The notes beneath the pieces are model-generated. The model worked only from the letters and a program-made list of their open reading frames with translations. It was not told where the DNA came from and searched no databases. Below are positions 48,124 to 57,625 of a DNA stretch of 64,000 nt, piece after piece. The DNA comes from Aricia agestis (Eukaryota; Arthropoda; Insecta; Lepidoptera; Lycaenidae). The stretch covers positions 10,748,501 through 10,812,500 of the forward strand of contig NC_056417.1 in NCBI RefSeq assembly GCF_905147365.1, written 5' to 3'. Each line of letters begins with the position of its first letter. Position 1 is the first letter of the stretch. Position numbers and translations under genes: made by a program.

Positions 48124-48137
48124 CTATTCCCCTCTTA
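48124..48137 (-). other. Polypurine tract overlapping the pol stop codon
   Basis: The minus strand reads TAAGAGGGGAATAG immediately before the 3' LTR. This purine run is the expected plus-strand primer, and the pol stop TAA is its first codon. Confidence 0.8.
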
Positions 48138-51100
48138 GAGATGCTCGTCCCGAGCATCATTGTTACTGCCATGGTAACGCGCCAGACGGTCTATGTGTAC
48201 CACTTTGAATGTCCCTCTTGGTTGCTTTTGAATCCTGTAAGTCACGTCATTCAATCGGGTAACCACTTTGTATGGGCCGTCCCACTTGGTCTGCAACTTT
48301 GGAGATTTGCCTTTTCGGCGAGTTGGGTTATGCAGCCACACCAGTGACCCTTCTTCGAAGCCGCTTGTATTCGATTTCCGGTCGTATCTGGTCTTCATGT
48401 TCTCACTTGACTGTAACCCATTTTCCCGAACCATGGCGTGTATATAACGCATCTTTTCCCTTAAATCGCAGACATAATCTGGTACGGTCTTTGGTTCTTC
48501 CGGTGATCCTCCTGTCAAAAGGTCTACTGGTACTCGTAGTTCTCTACCGTAATTGACATACGCCGGGGTAGCTTTTATGCTCTCATGCTCGGCGGTACGG
48601 TACGACAGAAGGAAGAGCGGTATATACTTGTCCCAGTCCTTTTGTTTGTCATCTACCAATTTCGCCAAATGCCTCTCAAGGGTCTGGTTAAATCTCTCAA
48701 CCATTCCATCAGACTGTGGATGGTACGCGGTGGTCCTCGGTTTATGTATTCCCAAAATTCTGCACACTTCCTGGAAGACCTGCGATTCGAAATTCCTGCC
48801 CTGATCGGAATGGATTTCTAGAGGCACACCAAAGCGAGATATTACTTCTTCGACTAGCTTAGAAGCAACTGTTGTAGCTTCCTGGTTTGGTATGGCGAAC
48901 ACTTCGGGCCATTTGGTGAAGTAATCCATGACAACCATAAAATACTTGTTTCCTGATTCCGTTACAGGAAATGGCCCAGCTACGTCAACTGCGATTCGTT
49001 CCCACGGTGCGCCAACGTTATACAAGCGCAGGCTCCCACGGCTCCTTGTCTGTGGTCCCTTCACTGCAGCGCAAGTAGTGCATTTGCGGCACCAATCCTG
49101 TACATCGTCTCGACAATGCAACCAGTAGAATCGTTCTCGCACTTTTGTTAACGTCCTCTTTACTCCTAGATGACCTCCTGATACGCCATCATGCATTTCA
49201 CGGAGAACATCCGGTACTCTCGTTCTTGGGACAACTATCTGAAGATGGAACTCTCTGCCGTTGGTCTTCTCCCATTTCCGGTAGAGTATTCCGTTTTGAA
49301 GTATCAGACTGTCCCATTGCGCCCAGTACGCCTTAGTGACAGCGCCAGTGGGTGCAACCTCACTCCAGATTGGTTTTTCATCACCCCGTTTCTTCCATGT
49401 GATGATGTGCCGAAGGTCGTCATCTGTTTCTTGAGCCTCCCTCATAGCATCATTCTCCCATGGGCCCAAAGGACTTGTTTTCGTTAACTTTAATGTTACT
49501 TCATTAGATTCCTGCTTAACACAATGTTTGCAGTCTTCTGAACACGGCCTTCGTGAGAGTGCGTCGGCATTCCCATGCGACTTTCCGCTGCGGTGTTCCG
49601 TCTTGAAGTCATACTCCTGGAGTTGTTCTATCCATCGAGCTACTTGGCCTTCTGGGTTCTTGAATTGTAGTAGCCACTTCAAGGCTGCGTGATCAGTTCG
49701 CAGTAGAAACTGTCTGCCGATGAGATACTTGCTGAAATGTTGTAGCGTCTTTACGACAGCCAAGAGTTCTCTTCTTGTCACACAGTAGTTTCTCTCTGGC
49801 TTAGATAAGGATTTGCTGAAATATGCAATTACAACTTCTCTTTCACCCTGTTTTTGAGATAACACCCCTCCAATGGCCGTATTGCTTGCGTCCGTGTCGA
49901 CTATAAACTGACCTTCAGGTTGTGGATACCCCAGGATTGGTGTTTCACACAGATGTTTCTTTAGTTTCTGAAAAGAATCTTCGGAAGTCTCGTCCCAAAT
50001 AAACTGTCGTTTATCTTCTGTCAGCCGATGTAATGGCTTGGCTATCTCAGAGAATCCCTTAACAAAACGCCTGTAGTAGGAGCATAGGCCGAGAAATGCC
50101 CGCACTTCGGTTTTGTTCTTAGGGGTTGGCCAATTTTGGACTGCTTCTAGTTTCTCCGGGTCCGTCTGAATTCCATCACTGGAGATAACATGGCCGAGAT
50201 AGTTCACCTTACTCCTGAATAAACGACACTTTTTCGGATTCAACTTTAACTTGGTCCCCTCTATTTTGGCGAAAACTCGTTCTAAGTTTCGCAAATGGTC
50301 CTCGAAGTCGCGGCCAACAATGATGACGTCGTCCAAATAGACTAAGCAAGCCTCTCCAACTAAGCCTGCCAGTACACACTCCATGAGTCGCTCAAATGTG
50401 GCAGGTGCGTTGCACAATCCAAAGGGCATGACGTTAAACTGCCATAGACCTTTACCGGTGGAGAACGCTGTCTTCTCCTTGTCTTTTGGATGAATTTCCA
50501 CCTGCCAGTATCCAGATTTCAGGTCCAGGGTCGAGAACCATTTCATGCCACTCAAGGTATCCAGAGTGTCGTCGATTCGAGGTAATGGATAGCTGTCCTT
50601 CTTAGTGACATCATTGAGACGTCTGTAGTCCACACAAAATCTTGTGCTGCCATCTTTCTTCTTCACTAATACAACCGGTGAGCACCACGGACTTGCAGAT
50701 GGTTCAATTATCTTATTCCTTCTCATGTCCTCCAAAAGGCCTTCAACTTCTTTTTCCTTTGCAATGGGTATCCGTCTTGCTCGTTGACGAATTGGGTTCT
50801 CGCTTCCGGTATCTATCCTGTGCTGAACCATCGACGTTCTTCCAAGGTCGCCTTCCTGACTGGAGAAGATTTTCGCGTGGCGTTGTAAAAACTTCTTAGC
50901 TTTCATGCTCTGCGAATAAGTCAGATTACTCTTGCAGTCATCGAGTAGCTCAGTCACTATTCCATAGTTGCTGGTGTTTGCTGAGTCTGAGCCTGTGATC
51001 GAACTACACTTTCTCATCCAGACAACTTCCTCGCACTTTCCAATGACGTCACCTTTGTTCAAGCAGATCTCGCGATCACCAAGATTCAAAACCCTGACCA

Positions 51101-51728
51101 CAGCGTTACTGCTACCACTAACAAGGGTTCTCGCCGTCATTAGTTTTTGCGCTGATGTCTTGGTAGGTAAGTCTTCGATCAACACGCATCTATTTAACTT
51201 CTTTTTTCCAGCTGGCGGTAGTTTCACCAGCACTCTAGCTTCCGCTCGTCCAGGTATTATGACTTTCTTTACACATTCAACTTTCCCGCAAGCGCCTCCA
51301 AGGATGAAAATTTCTTCTTCGCCACACTTGAACACTCCGTCGGCGACATTAATTCTGCAGTTGTGCTTCTTCATGAAATCCAAACCCAAGATGCAATCAT
51401 CCATAATCTCAGCCACGATAACGTCATGAGGGTATGAGGACCCCCCTACATTAATCGTAACTGATATTTCTCCCAGGACGGGTATTGGCTGACCGGAGGC
51501 AGTAAGGAGCCGACAGTTAATTCTCCTCTCATGTCTTCTTGCGGCTTTTACCAGATTTGGGTTCACTATCGTTCTAGAGGCTCCTGTGTCTAGAGTCATT
51601 TTGCAATCCGTCCTGTTAATAGTCCCCTGAATCACAAGACTGTTCCCGCTGCATGCTTGGGAGATAACAGTTATCGGGGCTTCCTCCACGTCAGCCAGTA
51701 CTCGCCCCTTAGTCCTGGCTTTTATTCG
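48135..51728 (-). CDS. gypsy-type pol polyprotein (protease, reverse transcriptase, RNase H, integrase), intact
   Basis: Numbering from the codon at 51689: aspartic protease LDTGAS at about 33-38; reverse transcriptase with YLDD at 451-454 and the LPRIDD, FLDLKSGY-like and MPFGLCNAPATF blocks; RNase H VDTDAS near 597-602 and RTDHAAL near 664; integrase zinc finger H833, H840, C867, C870; catalytic core D902, D962 and E998 with the classic 35-residue D-E spacing; and a C-terminal GPY-type module near 1138. There is no ATG at the front: the frame opens upstream and overlaps gag in the -1 frame, so it is most likely made by frameshifting at GGGAAAC. All catalytic residues are present and no stop interrupts the frame. 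It copies the element's RNA to DNA and integrates it. Confidence 0.96.
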   Translation of the reverse strand, partial: RIKARTKGRVLADVEEAPITVISQACSGNSLVIQGTINRTDCKMTLDTGASRTIVNPNLVKAARRHERRINCRLLTASGQPIPVLGEISVTINVGGSSYPHDVIVAEIMDDCILGLDFMKKHNCRINVADGVFKCGEEEIFILGGACGKVECVKKVIIPGRAEARVLVKLPPAGKKKLNRCVLIEDLPTKTSAQKLMTARTLVSGSSNAVVRVLNLGDREICLNKGDVIGKCEEVVWMRKCSSITGSDSANTSNYGIVTELLDDCKSNLTYSQSMKAKKFLQRHAKIFSSQEGDLGRTSMVQHRIDTGSENPIRQRARRIPIAKEKEVEGLLEDMRRNKIIEPSASPWCSPVVLVKKKDGSTRFCVDYRRLNDVTKKDSYPLPRIDDTLDTLSGMKWFSTLDLKSGYWQVEIHPKDKEKTAFSTGKGLWQFNVMPFGLCNAPATFERLMECVLAGLVGEACLVYLDDVIIVGRDFEDHLRNLERVFAKIEGTKLKLNPKKCRLFRSKVNYLGHVISSDGIQTDPEKLEAVQNWPTPKNKTEVRAFLGLCSYYRRFVKGFSEIAKPLHRLTEDKRQFIWDETSEDSFQKLKKHLCETPILGYPQPEGQFIVDTDASNTAIGGVLSQKQGEREVVIAYFSKSLSKPERNYCVTRRELLAVVKTLQHFSKYLIGRQFLLRTDHAALKWLLQFKNPEGQVARWIEQLQEYDFKTEHRSGKSHGNADALSRRPCSEDCKHCVKQESNEVTLKLTKTSPLGPWENDAMREAQETDDDLRHIITWKKRGDEKPIWSEVAPTGAVTKAYWAQWDSLILQNGILYRKWEKTNGREFHLQIVVPRTRVPDVLREMHDGVSGGHLGVKRTLTKVRERFYWLHCRDDVQDWCRKCTTCAAVKGPQTRSRGSLRLYNVGAPWERIAVDVAGPFPVTESGNKYFMVVMDYFTKWPEVFAIPNQEATTVASKLVEEVISRFGVPLEIHSDQGRNFESQVFQEVCRILGIHKPRTTAYHPQSDGMVERFNQTLERHLAKLVDDKQKDWDKYIPLFLLSYRTAEHESIKATPAYVNYGRELRVPVDLLTGGSPEEPKTVPDYVCDLREKMRYIHAMVRENGLQSSENMKTRYDRKSNTSGFEEGSLVWLHNPTRRKGKSPKLQTKWDGPYKVVTRLNDVTYRIQKQPRGTFKVVHIDRLARYHGSNNDARDEHL

Positions 51729-51734
51729 TTTCCC
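51676..51734 (-). promoter_or_regulatory. -1 programmed frameshift signal between gag and pol
   Basis: On the minus strand the gag frame reads CAG GGA AAC GAA TAA, so GGGAAAC (51734-51728) is an X XXY YYZ slippery site just before the gag stop. After 7 nt, AGCCAG (51720-51715) pairs with CTGGCT (51698-51693), with an additional 3-bp inner helix. The loop GGGGC (51708-51704) pairs with GCCCC (51680-51676), forming an H-type pseudoknot. Slipping back one base enters the open pol frame with no stop. Confidence 0.85.
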
Positions 51735-52697
51735 TGATCCTGGACAGGGGATGAAGCTCCTTGCTTCTTCAGCTCCTCTACTTGTTCCTCGAGCCTTTTC
51801 ATCCTTGCCATCTGGGTCTCCTTCTGCGGGCAGTTGAGCTGAAGATGGCCCCTCTCACCGCACTTGTAGCACATGGCTCCAAAACTTCTCTTCGCGGTAG
51901 CCTTGACCTCCTTAACTTCCTCAGAGACCTCGTGGACCTTATGGGTCTGTCGTATGTCACGGCGAACAGCCTCGACCTCCAAAGCATGCGCCAATGCTTC
52001 TTTTAGCGAGGTGTGGTGACGTAGCCTCACTGCAGCTCTGACCTCTAGGTCCCTGATTCCGTCGACAAATGCTTGCACAATGTTCGTGTCGATCATCTTG
52101 GAATCGGCTCCTGGGTGTGCCTTCTTGACCAGTTTTTCTATTTCCAACGCCCATTGTTGTAGTCCTTCTCCTGGGCGTTGGACTCTGTCACGCAGTTGGG
52201 CACGGAATACGTGCTCCAGGTGTCGCTCCCCGTATCTGGATTCAAGTGCCTCCATCAGGTCTTTAAACCCATTTCCTGTATGCGCTTCTAGGACCGACAA
52301 AGCTTGCCCTCTGAGTGCAACTGTGAGAGCGGTCAGGCATTGTTCATCATTCCATCCGTTGGCAGAAGCAACCGTCTGGAATTGCTGATGATAAGCGTTC
52401 CAAGAAGTAGTACCGTCGTATGGTGGCACTTTAACTCTTGGTCCTTGTACCACTACGGAAGTTCCACTAGACGTCGCGATTCCTGTGGTTTCCACGCGCA
52501 CTTTCCACTTCTGTAGTTCTGTGAGGCCAGTTTTCACATTTTCCATATCCACTCCTAACCCCGTAACTCGTTCGTCCATTACGTCGACATCTTTTCGAAG
52601 CTTAACCACCGTGTCACTGACATCCTTTATAGCTCCAAGCGCTTTTTCTTGGAGGTCTTTTTGTTGCTCTTGTGATTCTCAAATCGCTCTGATTTCA

Positions 52698-52829
52698 GCA
52701 CCGAGCTTGCGTTCTTGTGACTCTTGTAAAGCGCCGAGCTTGCGGTCTTGTGACTCTTGTAAAGCGCCGAGCTTGCGGTCTTGTGACTCTTGTAAAGCGC
52801 CGAGCTTGCGGTCTTGTGCCTCTCGAATC
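52698..52829 (-). repeat. 33-bp tandem repeat within gag, about four units
   Basis: Units start at 52698, 52731, 52764 and 52797, each encoding an 11-residue charged motif. The copies are nearly identical, differing at a few bases. Confidence 0.9.
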
Positions 52830-52902
52830 GCTCTGATTTCAGCCCTTTGCAGCTCCATTAATTCAATTAAACTTTCTAAATGAAGGGCCACTTGGGGGGC
52901 TG

Positions 52903-53185
52903 TAGGAGCTACGGGTGGGGCCTGGTGGGCGGGGCCAATGGGCGTGGCCTGAGTGGGCGTGGCCTGGTGGGCGGAGCCAGTGGGCGTGGCCATGCCCAAA
53001 GTGGGCGGAGCCAGAGGGGCGTGGCCAGTGGGCGTGTCCCGGTGGGCGGAGCCAGTGGGCGTGGCTTCATCCAAAGTGGGCGGATCCTGGTGGGCGTGGC
53101 CAGTGGGCGGAGCCATGTGGGCGGGGCCAGTGGGTGGGGCCTGTCCCTCAGTGGGCGGAGCTTGGTCCCCAGTGGGTGTGGCCTC
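52903..53185. repeat. GC-rich minisatellite within gag
   Basis: Degenerate units of GTGGGCGGAGCC and GTGGGCGTGGCC, about 12-18 bp, repeat some 18-20 times. They encode PPTG/AH-type residues on the minus strand and give long open frames on other frames as an artefact. Confidence 0.9.
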
Positions 53186-53280
53186 CGCAACTCCTCTCTC
53201 GGAGTCAATGGCAGCAGCTCGCTGCGCCCTTGTCCTGACACTCCCCTTGAAGTCCTCTCTCGGAGTCAATGGCATCTCCA

Positions 53281-53299
53281 AATCCCACTTCTGACACCA
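53281..53299 (-). other. Primer-binding site complementary to tRNA-Leu 3' end
   Basis: The plus strand reads AATCCCACTTCTGACACCA two bases inside the 5' LTR. From memory this equals the 3' end (T-arm, CUGAC acceptor and CCA) of eukaryotic tRNA-Leu of the CAG/CAA type. It fixes the element's polarity. Confidence 0.82.
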
Positions 53300-53301
53300 G
53301 T

Positions 53302-53847
53302 TGTTACGTGCTAGGGTTCGAGGATTTGGAGAGAAAGACCTGGTGACTCTCTTGAAGACTTTATTAACACTGCACTAAACACTAGGTCACAACACTTAGC
53401 ACTAAGTCCAAACACTAATCACTAGGTCCAATCACTAAGCACTATCACTGTCCTAGGTCGTAGCCAAGTCGCAGGTTTCACTGGTTCACTCACTATTGAT
53501 CACTTGATGTCGCCTTGAAGATCGCTCAGATTGAACTAACTTGCCGGGCCCGCCTGCGGCTCTTTTTATATGGCGAGACGAATTCCAGAAATTTCCCGAT
53601 TCACATAAACAAGTAAACAACCGTGGGAAATTTCTAGGAGGCTCGGGAATGTACCACAATAAAACTGCCGTCCTTGCGATAAGTGCAGTGAGTTGAATTT
53701 AATTTAGACCTTATGGACTCAGTCATAAGGTCTAAATTCAAACACGCTAACAAATAAAGGGTAAACACGTAAACAAACATTGGACCTATTTAGAAGGTTC
53801 GAGTATGTACTTGCGCACCACGTGTCCGTATAACATGTACCGTAACA
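53302..53847 (-). repeat. 5' LTR
   Basis: 546 bp, apparently identical to 47578-48123. TATAAA at 53570-53565 should drive transcription of the element leftwards. Confidence 0.95.
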
Positions 53848-53851
53848 CTAG

Positions 53852-54107
53852 TAACTTAAACATATATTACGAATAAGAGAAAGTTCATACGAAGGTGTCT
53901 CTTGGTCCAAAGGCACTGAACAGAACTCCTGAACCTTTAAAGATAAAAGTTTTTAAATTGCAGCATCGCTTAGATAACTGCAAGCATTTACCACAATTTC
54001 GCTTACAGTAACATAATGTGAATAGTTAACATTCGTAGTGGTTATTTACGCATAAAGCCTTATCTTGTAGATAACTAAAAAGAGTGAAATTATTATTTTT
54101 AACTAAA
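53852..54107 (+). repeat. Continuation of flanking repeat right of the gypsy element
   Basis: Contains GGCACTGAACAGAACTCCTG and text like the distal part of family G (a degenerate CCAACAGAACTTTTGAATCC), ending in AAATTAAAACCGACTTCC. It is probably the other half of the interrupted copy. Confidence 0.5.
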
Positions 54108-54409
54108 AATTAAAACCGACTTCCAAGGTAAAAACAATAATAATATGAACTAAAAAGTATTAAATAACTCTTACTCTATAATAGTGCCTTTTTCATCTCA
54201 ACTATTTCTGTACATACTACAGACTTCATTACTTTGAAGTCGGTACCAGTCCCAAAAGCTTCAGATATTCTGACATTGACTGAACTCACGATAAAATTAG
54301 CTGGTACCGACTTCAAAATAATGAAGACTGTAGTATGTACAGAAATGGTTGAGATTTAGAGGAATTCTGAAAAACACTATTATAGGCACTATTATAGAGT
54401 AAGAGTTAT
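54108..54409. mobile_element. Foldback element family H, short copy
   Basis: Begins AATTAAAACCGACTTCCAAG and carries 51- to 52-bp inverted arms (54198-54248 and 54300-54350) with CTGTACATACTACAG. Outer TAACTCTTACTCTATAATAG and its inverted copy at about 54386-54409 bound it. Confidence 0.65.
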
Positions 54410-55083
54410 GTTTTATAAAAATCATAGCTAGATTAAAATAAAAATATATACTTTAACAATTGCTTTTTAATTACATGCATGAAAAAAATAGGATGCAGAT
54501 TTTTTTGCATTAATTCTGTGTTGATAATTAATTATTTTTAATTACAGAAAATTTTCATAGCCCAAATTTTTTATTGTTCATTCTCTCTCTCTCATCTCAT
54601 TGAAGGTATCTGGTATAATTTCAAAGCTAGTATCGCAATCAGAAAGTACGGTCGACGATAAGACCTCGGGCCTCGGTAAGTAGGTCAGTGAGGCTCCAGT
54701 GACTCAGCCTGCTACGGACTTCAAATGGGTTTCCCTAGCGAACTGTGCCCTGATTCTACATTATAAAAGCTTCTTTCCTTGTTCGATCTTGTTTTTTTTT
54801 CAAACAGGAAAATAGTATTCACGTTGTTTGTTGAGCTATAATATGCATTATTGTGTTGAAATGGTAGAATCCGGGTAGATACTGACTTATCTGAGGACGA
54901 GTGTCGAGATATACTATGACTGTTGCTGTTTGTGCTATTTTCAATTTTGTTGTATTAGCCTAAGGTTTGTTTTTCAGTGCTCTTAATTTTCTTTGGCCGA
55001 TCAGATTTTAGACCGTAATTATTGTACCAGACTGACTATATAGTACGGGAACAATTCTTTTTTATTACTATCAAGCTAATTTT
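54410..55083. other. AT-rich stretch without recognised features
   Basis: No open exon or repeat boundary is supported. It includes a TCTCTCTCTC run near 54580. Confidence 0.5.
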
Positions 55084-55702
55084 TTACCGACTTCCAAAAA
55101 GGAGGAGGTTATACGTTCGGCTGTATGTATATTTTTTTTAATGTTCAACGATAGCTCAGCCGTTTGTGATCCGATATTCAAAATTCTTTTTGTGTTGTAT
55201 AGGGTTTAACTCAAATTTGGTACCATGTTCACAAAAGTGGCGATCTGATGATGGGATCCTGGAGGAATCGAGGGGACTCCTTGAAATTTGTATGGAAACA
55301 TATAGTGATTTCAATTTTTTCTGAAGCATTCGAGGTAAATGCTACCAAAAAGTAAAATTTCGCACCAGGTTATACCCTGGATCCGAAGGTACCCAACAGA
55401 ACTTTTGAATCCTTATAGATACAGGTTCGGGGATTTCGGCGTTGTTTAAACAACTGAAAGCATAAGCCAACACATCAATTTATTTGATCATCGTCATCAA
55501 AATCATAATTATGCCATGGGTCATCAGTCATCACATTATGACCCAATTATTGATGCTTTTCGTGATATTTTGCATCGAAGCAGATGTTTTTGATGATCAT
55601 TTCGCTGTTTGTGGACCGATTTTCAAAATTCTTGTGTTGTTGTATAGGATATAATCTTAATTTTTATATAATAATTACGAAAGTGGTGAGCTGATGAAAA
55701 AA
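55084..55702 (+). repeat. Family G repeat, second copy
   Basis: TACCGACTTCCAAAAAGGAG through GTTCGGCTGTATGTATA, TTTGGTACCATGTTCAC, CCCTGGATCCGAAGGTACCC and GGATTTCGGCGTTGTTTAAA. It is uninterrupted and fills gaps present in the 47-kb copy. Confidence 0.75.
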
Positions 55703-57625
55703 TTAAAACCGACTTCCAAGGTAAAAACAATAATAATATGAACTAAAAAGTATTAAATAACTCTTACTCTATAATAGTGCCACTTTCAGAATTCGTCTAA
55801 ATCTCAACTATTTCTGTACATACTACAGTCTTTATTACTTTGAAGTCGGTACCAGTCCCAAAAGCTTCAGATATTCTGACATCGACTGAACTCACGATAA
55901 AATTAGCTGATACCGACTTACTACAGTCTTCATTATTTAATGAAGACTGTAGTATGTACAGAAATAGTTGAGATTTAGACGAATTCTGAGTAAAATAAAT
56001 GAATTAAAAATCAAAAAACACGACTGCAAAAAATGTTAACTCAAAAGAACGAAACAAGACCTAATTCTGTCGGAGACATCGAATCCATGTTTTAATTGAT
56101 ACGACTCTTGCTTACGAGTTTCATGCCAGGATAAATAGAAGGTTACATAGAAAAATGTAGAAGAAGAAAGTGGATTATAAAATGCAGTCGGAGGCATAAT
56201 ATATTATGATTTATGAATTAATGTTAAACTTGGTGCGACATGCCTCTAAATAATGTAGAATTCCAATGGTAAAATAATTTTTCAATTTGGTCCAGTAGTT
56301 TCGGAGCCAAACAAACAAAAAATCTAATCTTTCCACTTCATAATTTATCGTTCAATTTAATATTAAAACTGCAAGTTATATACATATTTAGAATCAGTGT
56401 TTAAAATCCTTTATTTTGATACCCCACTCGATTAGTTTGGTAGAATTTTTATTTTTTTTACCTCACAATATGGCGTCAAACATTTTGTTTTTTTTTTTTA
56501 AATGTCACCTATCTAAGAACTCTTGGGTCATTAACGGCCGTTCCCAATATTTGATCTATCTCTGGTTTTGCCCTACTAGAGATAGGAATAGCTCACATTA
56601 GACATTAGAGATATATTTTTTGTCAATTGTGAGCTATTCCTATCTCTAGTAGGGCAAAACCAGAGATAGATCAAATATTGGGAACGGCCGTAAGACAAAT
56701 CTAACGATACCTCAATTGAGTATTTCACCAAAATTATTTTTTGTGATAAATGGGAAGATCACATATAAGTTTTATAACAAACAAACATTTTTTTTTTTGT
56801 TTTTCGCAATAATTCAAAAGTTATTTTAAAATAAAAATACCGAAGACATGAAGACGGCAGCTCCCGCACTACCCTAGCGCGTGTGACGTCACATTGTTAA
56901 TGTTTACCACAGAACACTAAAAACAGTAGAACTGACATACCACGTATTGTTTAACAAACGAATGTTTTGATTGGACGCGTACTTCTAAACTCAATTAAGC
57001 CTTAAATTTATTAAAACTGAAAACCAAAACACATCTTCAATACTTAAAATAGAGTTTGTTTTACAATAAACAAAACGGGCACTAACCACATTTCTCATTT
57101 CGAGTCATAGGAGCATCAGTTTGTGGATTTACTAAAAAGTTTAGCTACGTAGATTGGTATTATAGTTAGCGCAAACGATTTTGACCTTAAACGTCAACGA
57201 AATAAGGTAAATATTGGCGTAGACTATTGAAATGTATACACTGTGACGTCACATCTCAATCATGGCGCGTTTATAAGTCACGTGATTTTATTTAAATTTC
57301 ATGAATTTTTAATTGTTTATAATTAATTGAAAAAACATTTTTTTAAGGTTTTTGCATTAAATATCAATATGATTAATAATAAGGTTTTAAAATACATTAA
57401 AAAATTCAATAATTATTTTTTTCTGAAATACTCAATTGTGAAAATCCGTTTAGCGGTTCTGGAGATACAAGGTAATAAAGAATATTACAAACATACAAGA
57501 TACGCGCCAAACACATAACCCCCTGGCAGTCGGGTAATAAAAAGGCACTATTATAGAGTAAGAGTTATTTAATACTTTTTAGTTCATATTATTATTGTTT
57601 TTACCTTGGAAGTCGGTTTTAATTT
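55703..57625. mobile_element. Family H element, long form, about 80-bp terminal inverted repeats
   Basis: AATTAAAACCGACTTCCAAG through CTCTTACTCTATAATAGTGCC at 55705-55783 recurs inverted at 57543-57624 with near identity. The interior contains a foldback module (55795-55985), a separate Harbinger-like MITE (56535-56690), and no transposase. Confidence 0.6.
56535..56690. mobile_element. Near-perfect foldback MITE, 63-bp arms, TAA duplication
   Basis: Arms 56535-56597 and 56628-56690 pair essentially perfectly, starting CGGCCGTTCCCAATATTTGA. TAA flanks both sides (56532-56534, 56691-56693). The loop is 30 nt. It is PIF/Harbinger-like by its 3-bp target, and nested inside the family H element. 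Confidence 0.88.

Larger units (their letters stand above)
51722..53275 (-). pseudogene. gypsy-type gag, interrupted by one in-frame TGA
   Basis: The ATG at 53275 lies just inside the primer-binding site. Residues 1-198 comprise a Pro/Thr/Gly/His-rich low-complexity region and 11-residue repeats (about ALQESQDRKLG, four units). TGA at 52681-52679 then stops the frame. The same frame continues from 52678 through a capsid-like region (YDGTTSWNAYHQQF) to a CCHC zinc knuckle CYKCGERGHLQLNC and the TAA at 51724. An internal near-duplicate of the stop context, at about 52830, has CGA where this has TGA, so a C-to-T change is likely. Alternatively it could be read through. Gag forms the particle and binds RNA. 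Confidence 0.88.
47578..53847 (-). mobile_element. Full-length Ty3/gypsy-type LTR retrotransposon, 6270 bp
   Basis: On the minus strand: 5' LTR (53302-53847), primer-binding site, gag, -1 frameshift signal, pol, polypurine tract, 3' LTR (47578-48123). The target duplication CTAG sits at 47574-47577 and 53848-53851. Both LTRs are 546 bp and I found no difference between them, so insertion was recent. Pol is intact, gag has one stop, and no env frame is present. Domain order PR-RT-RNaseH-IN is the Ty3/gypsy order. Confidence 0.96.

Noticed and set aside
51687..51689. GTG as the start codon of pol
   Set aside because: The frame is open further upstream and overlaps gag in the -1 frame; frameshifting explains its expression better.
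52880..53314. Several long plus-strand frames of Trp/Gly/Ala repeats
   Set aside because: They are other-frame readings of the gag minisatellite, which lacks stops in several frames.
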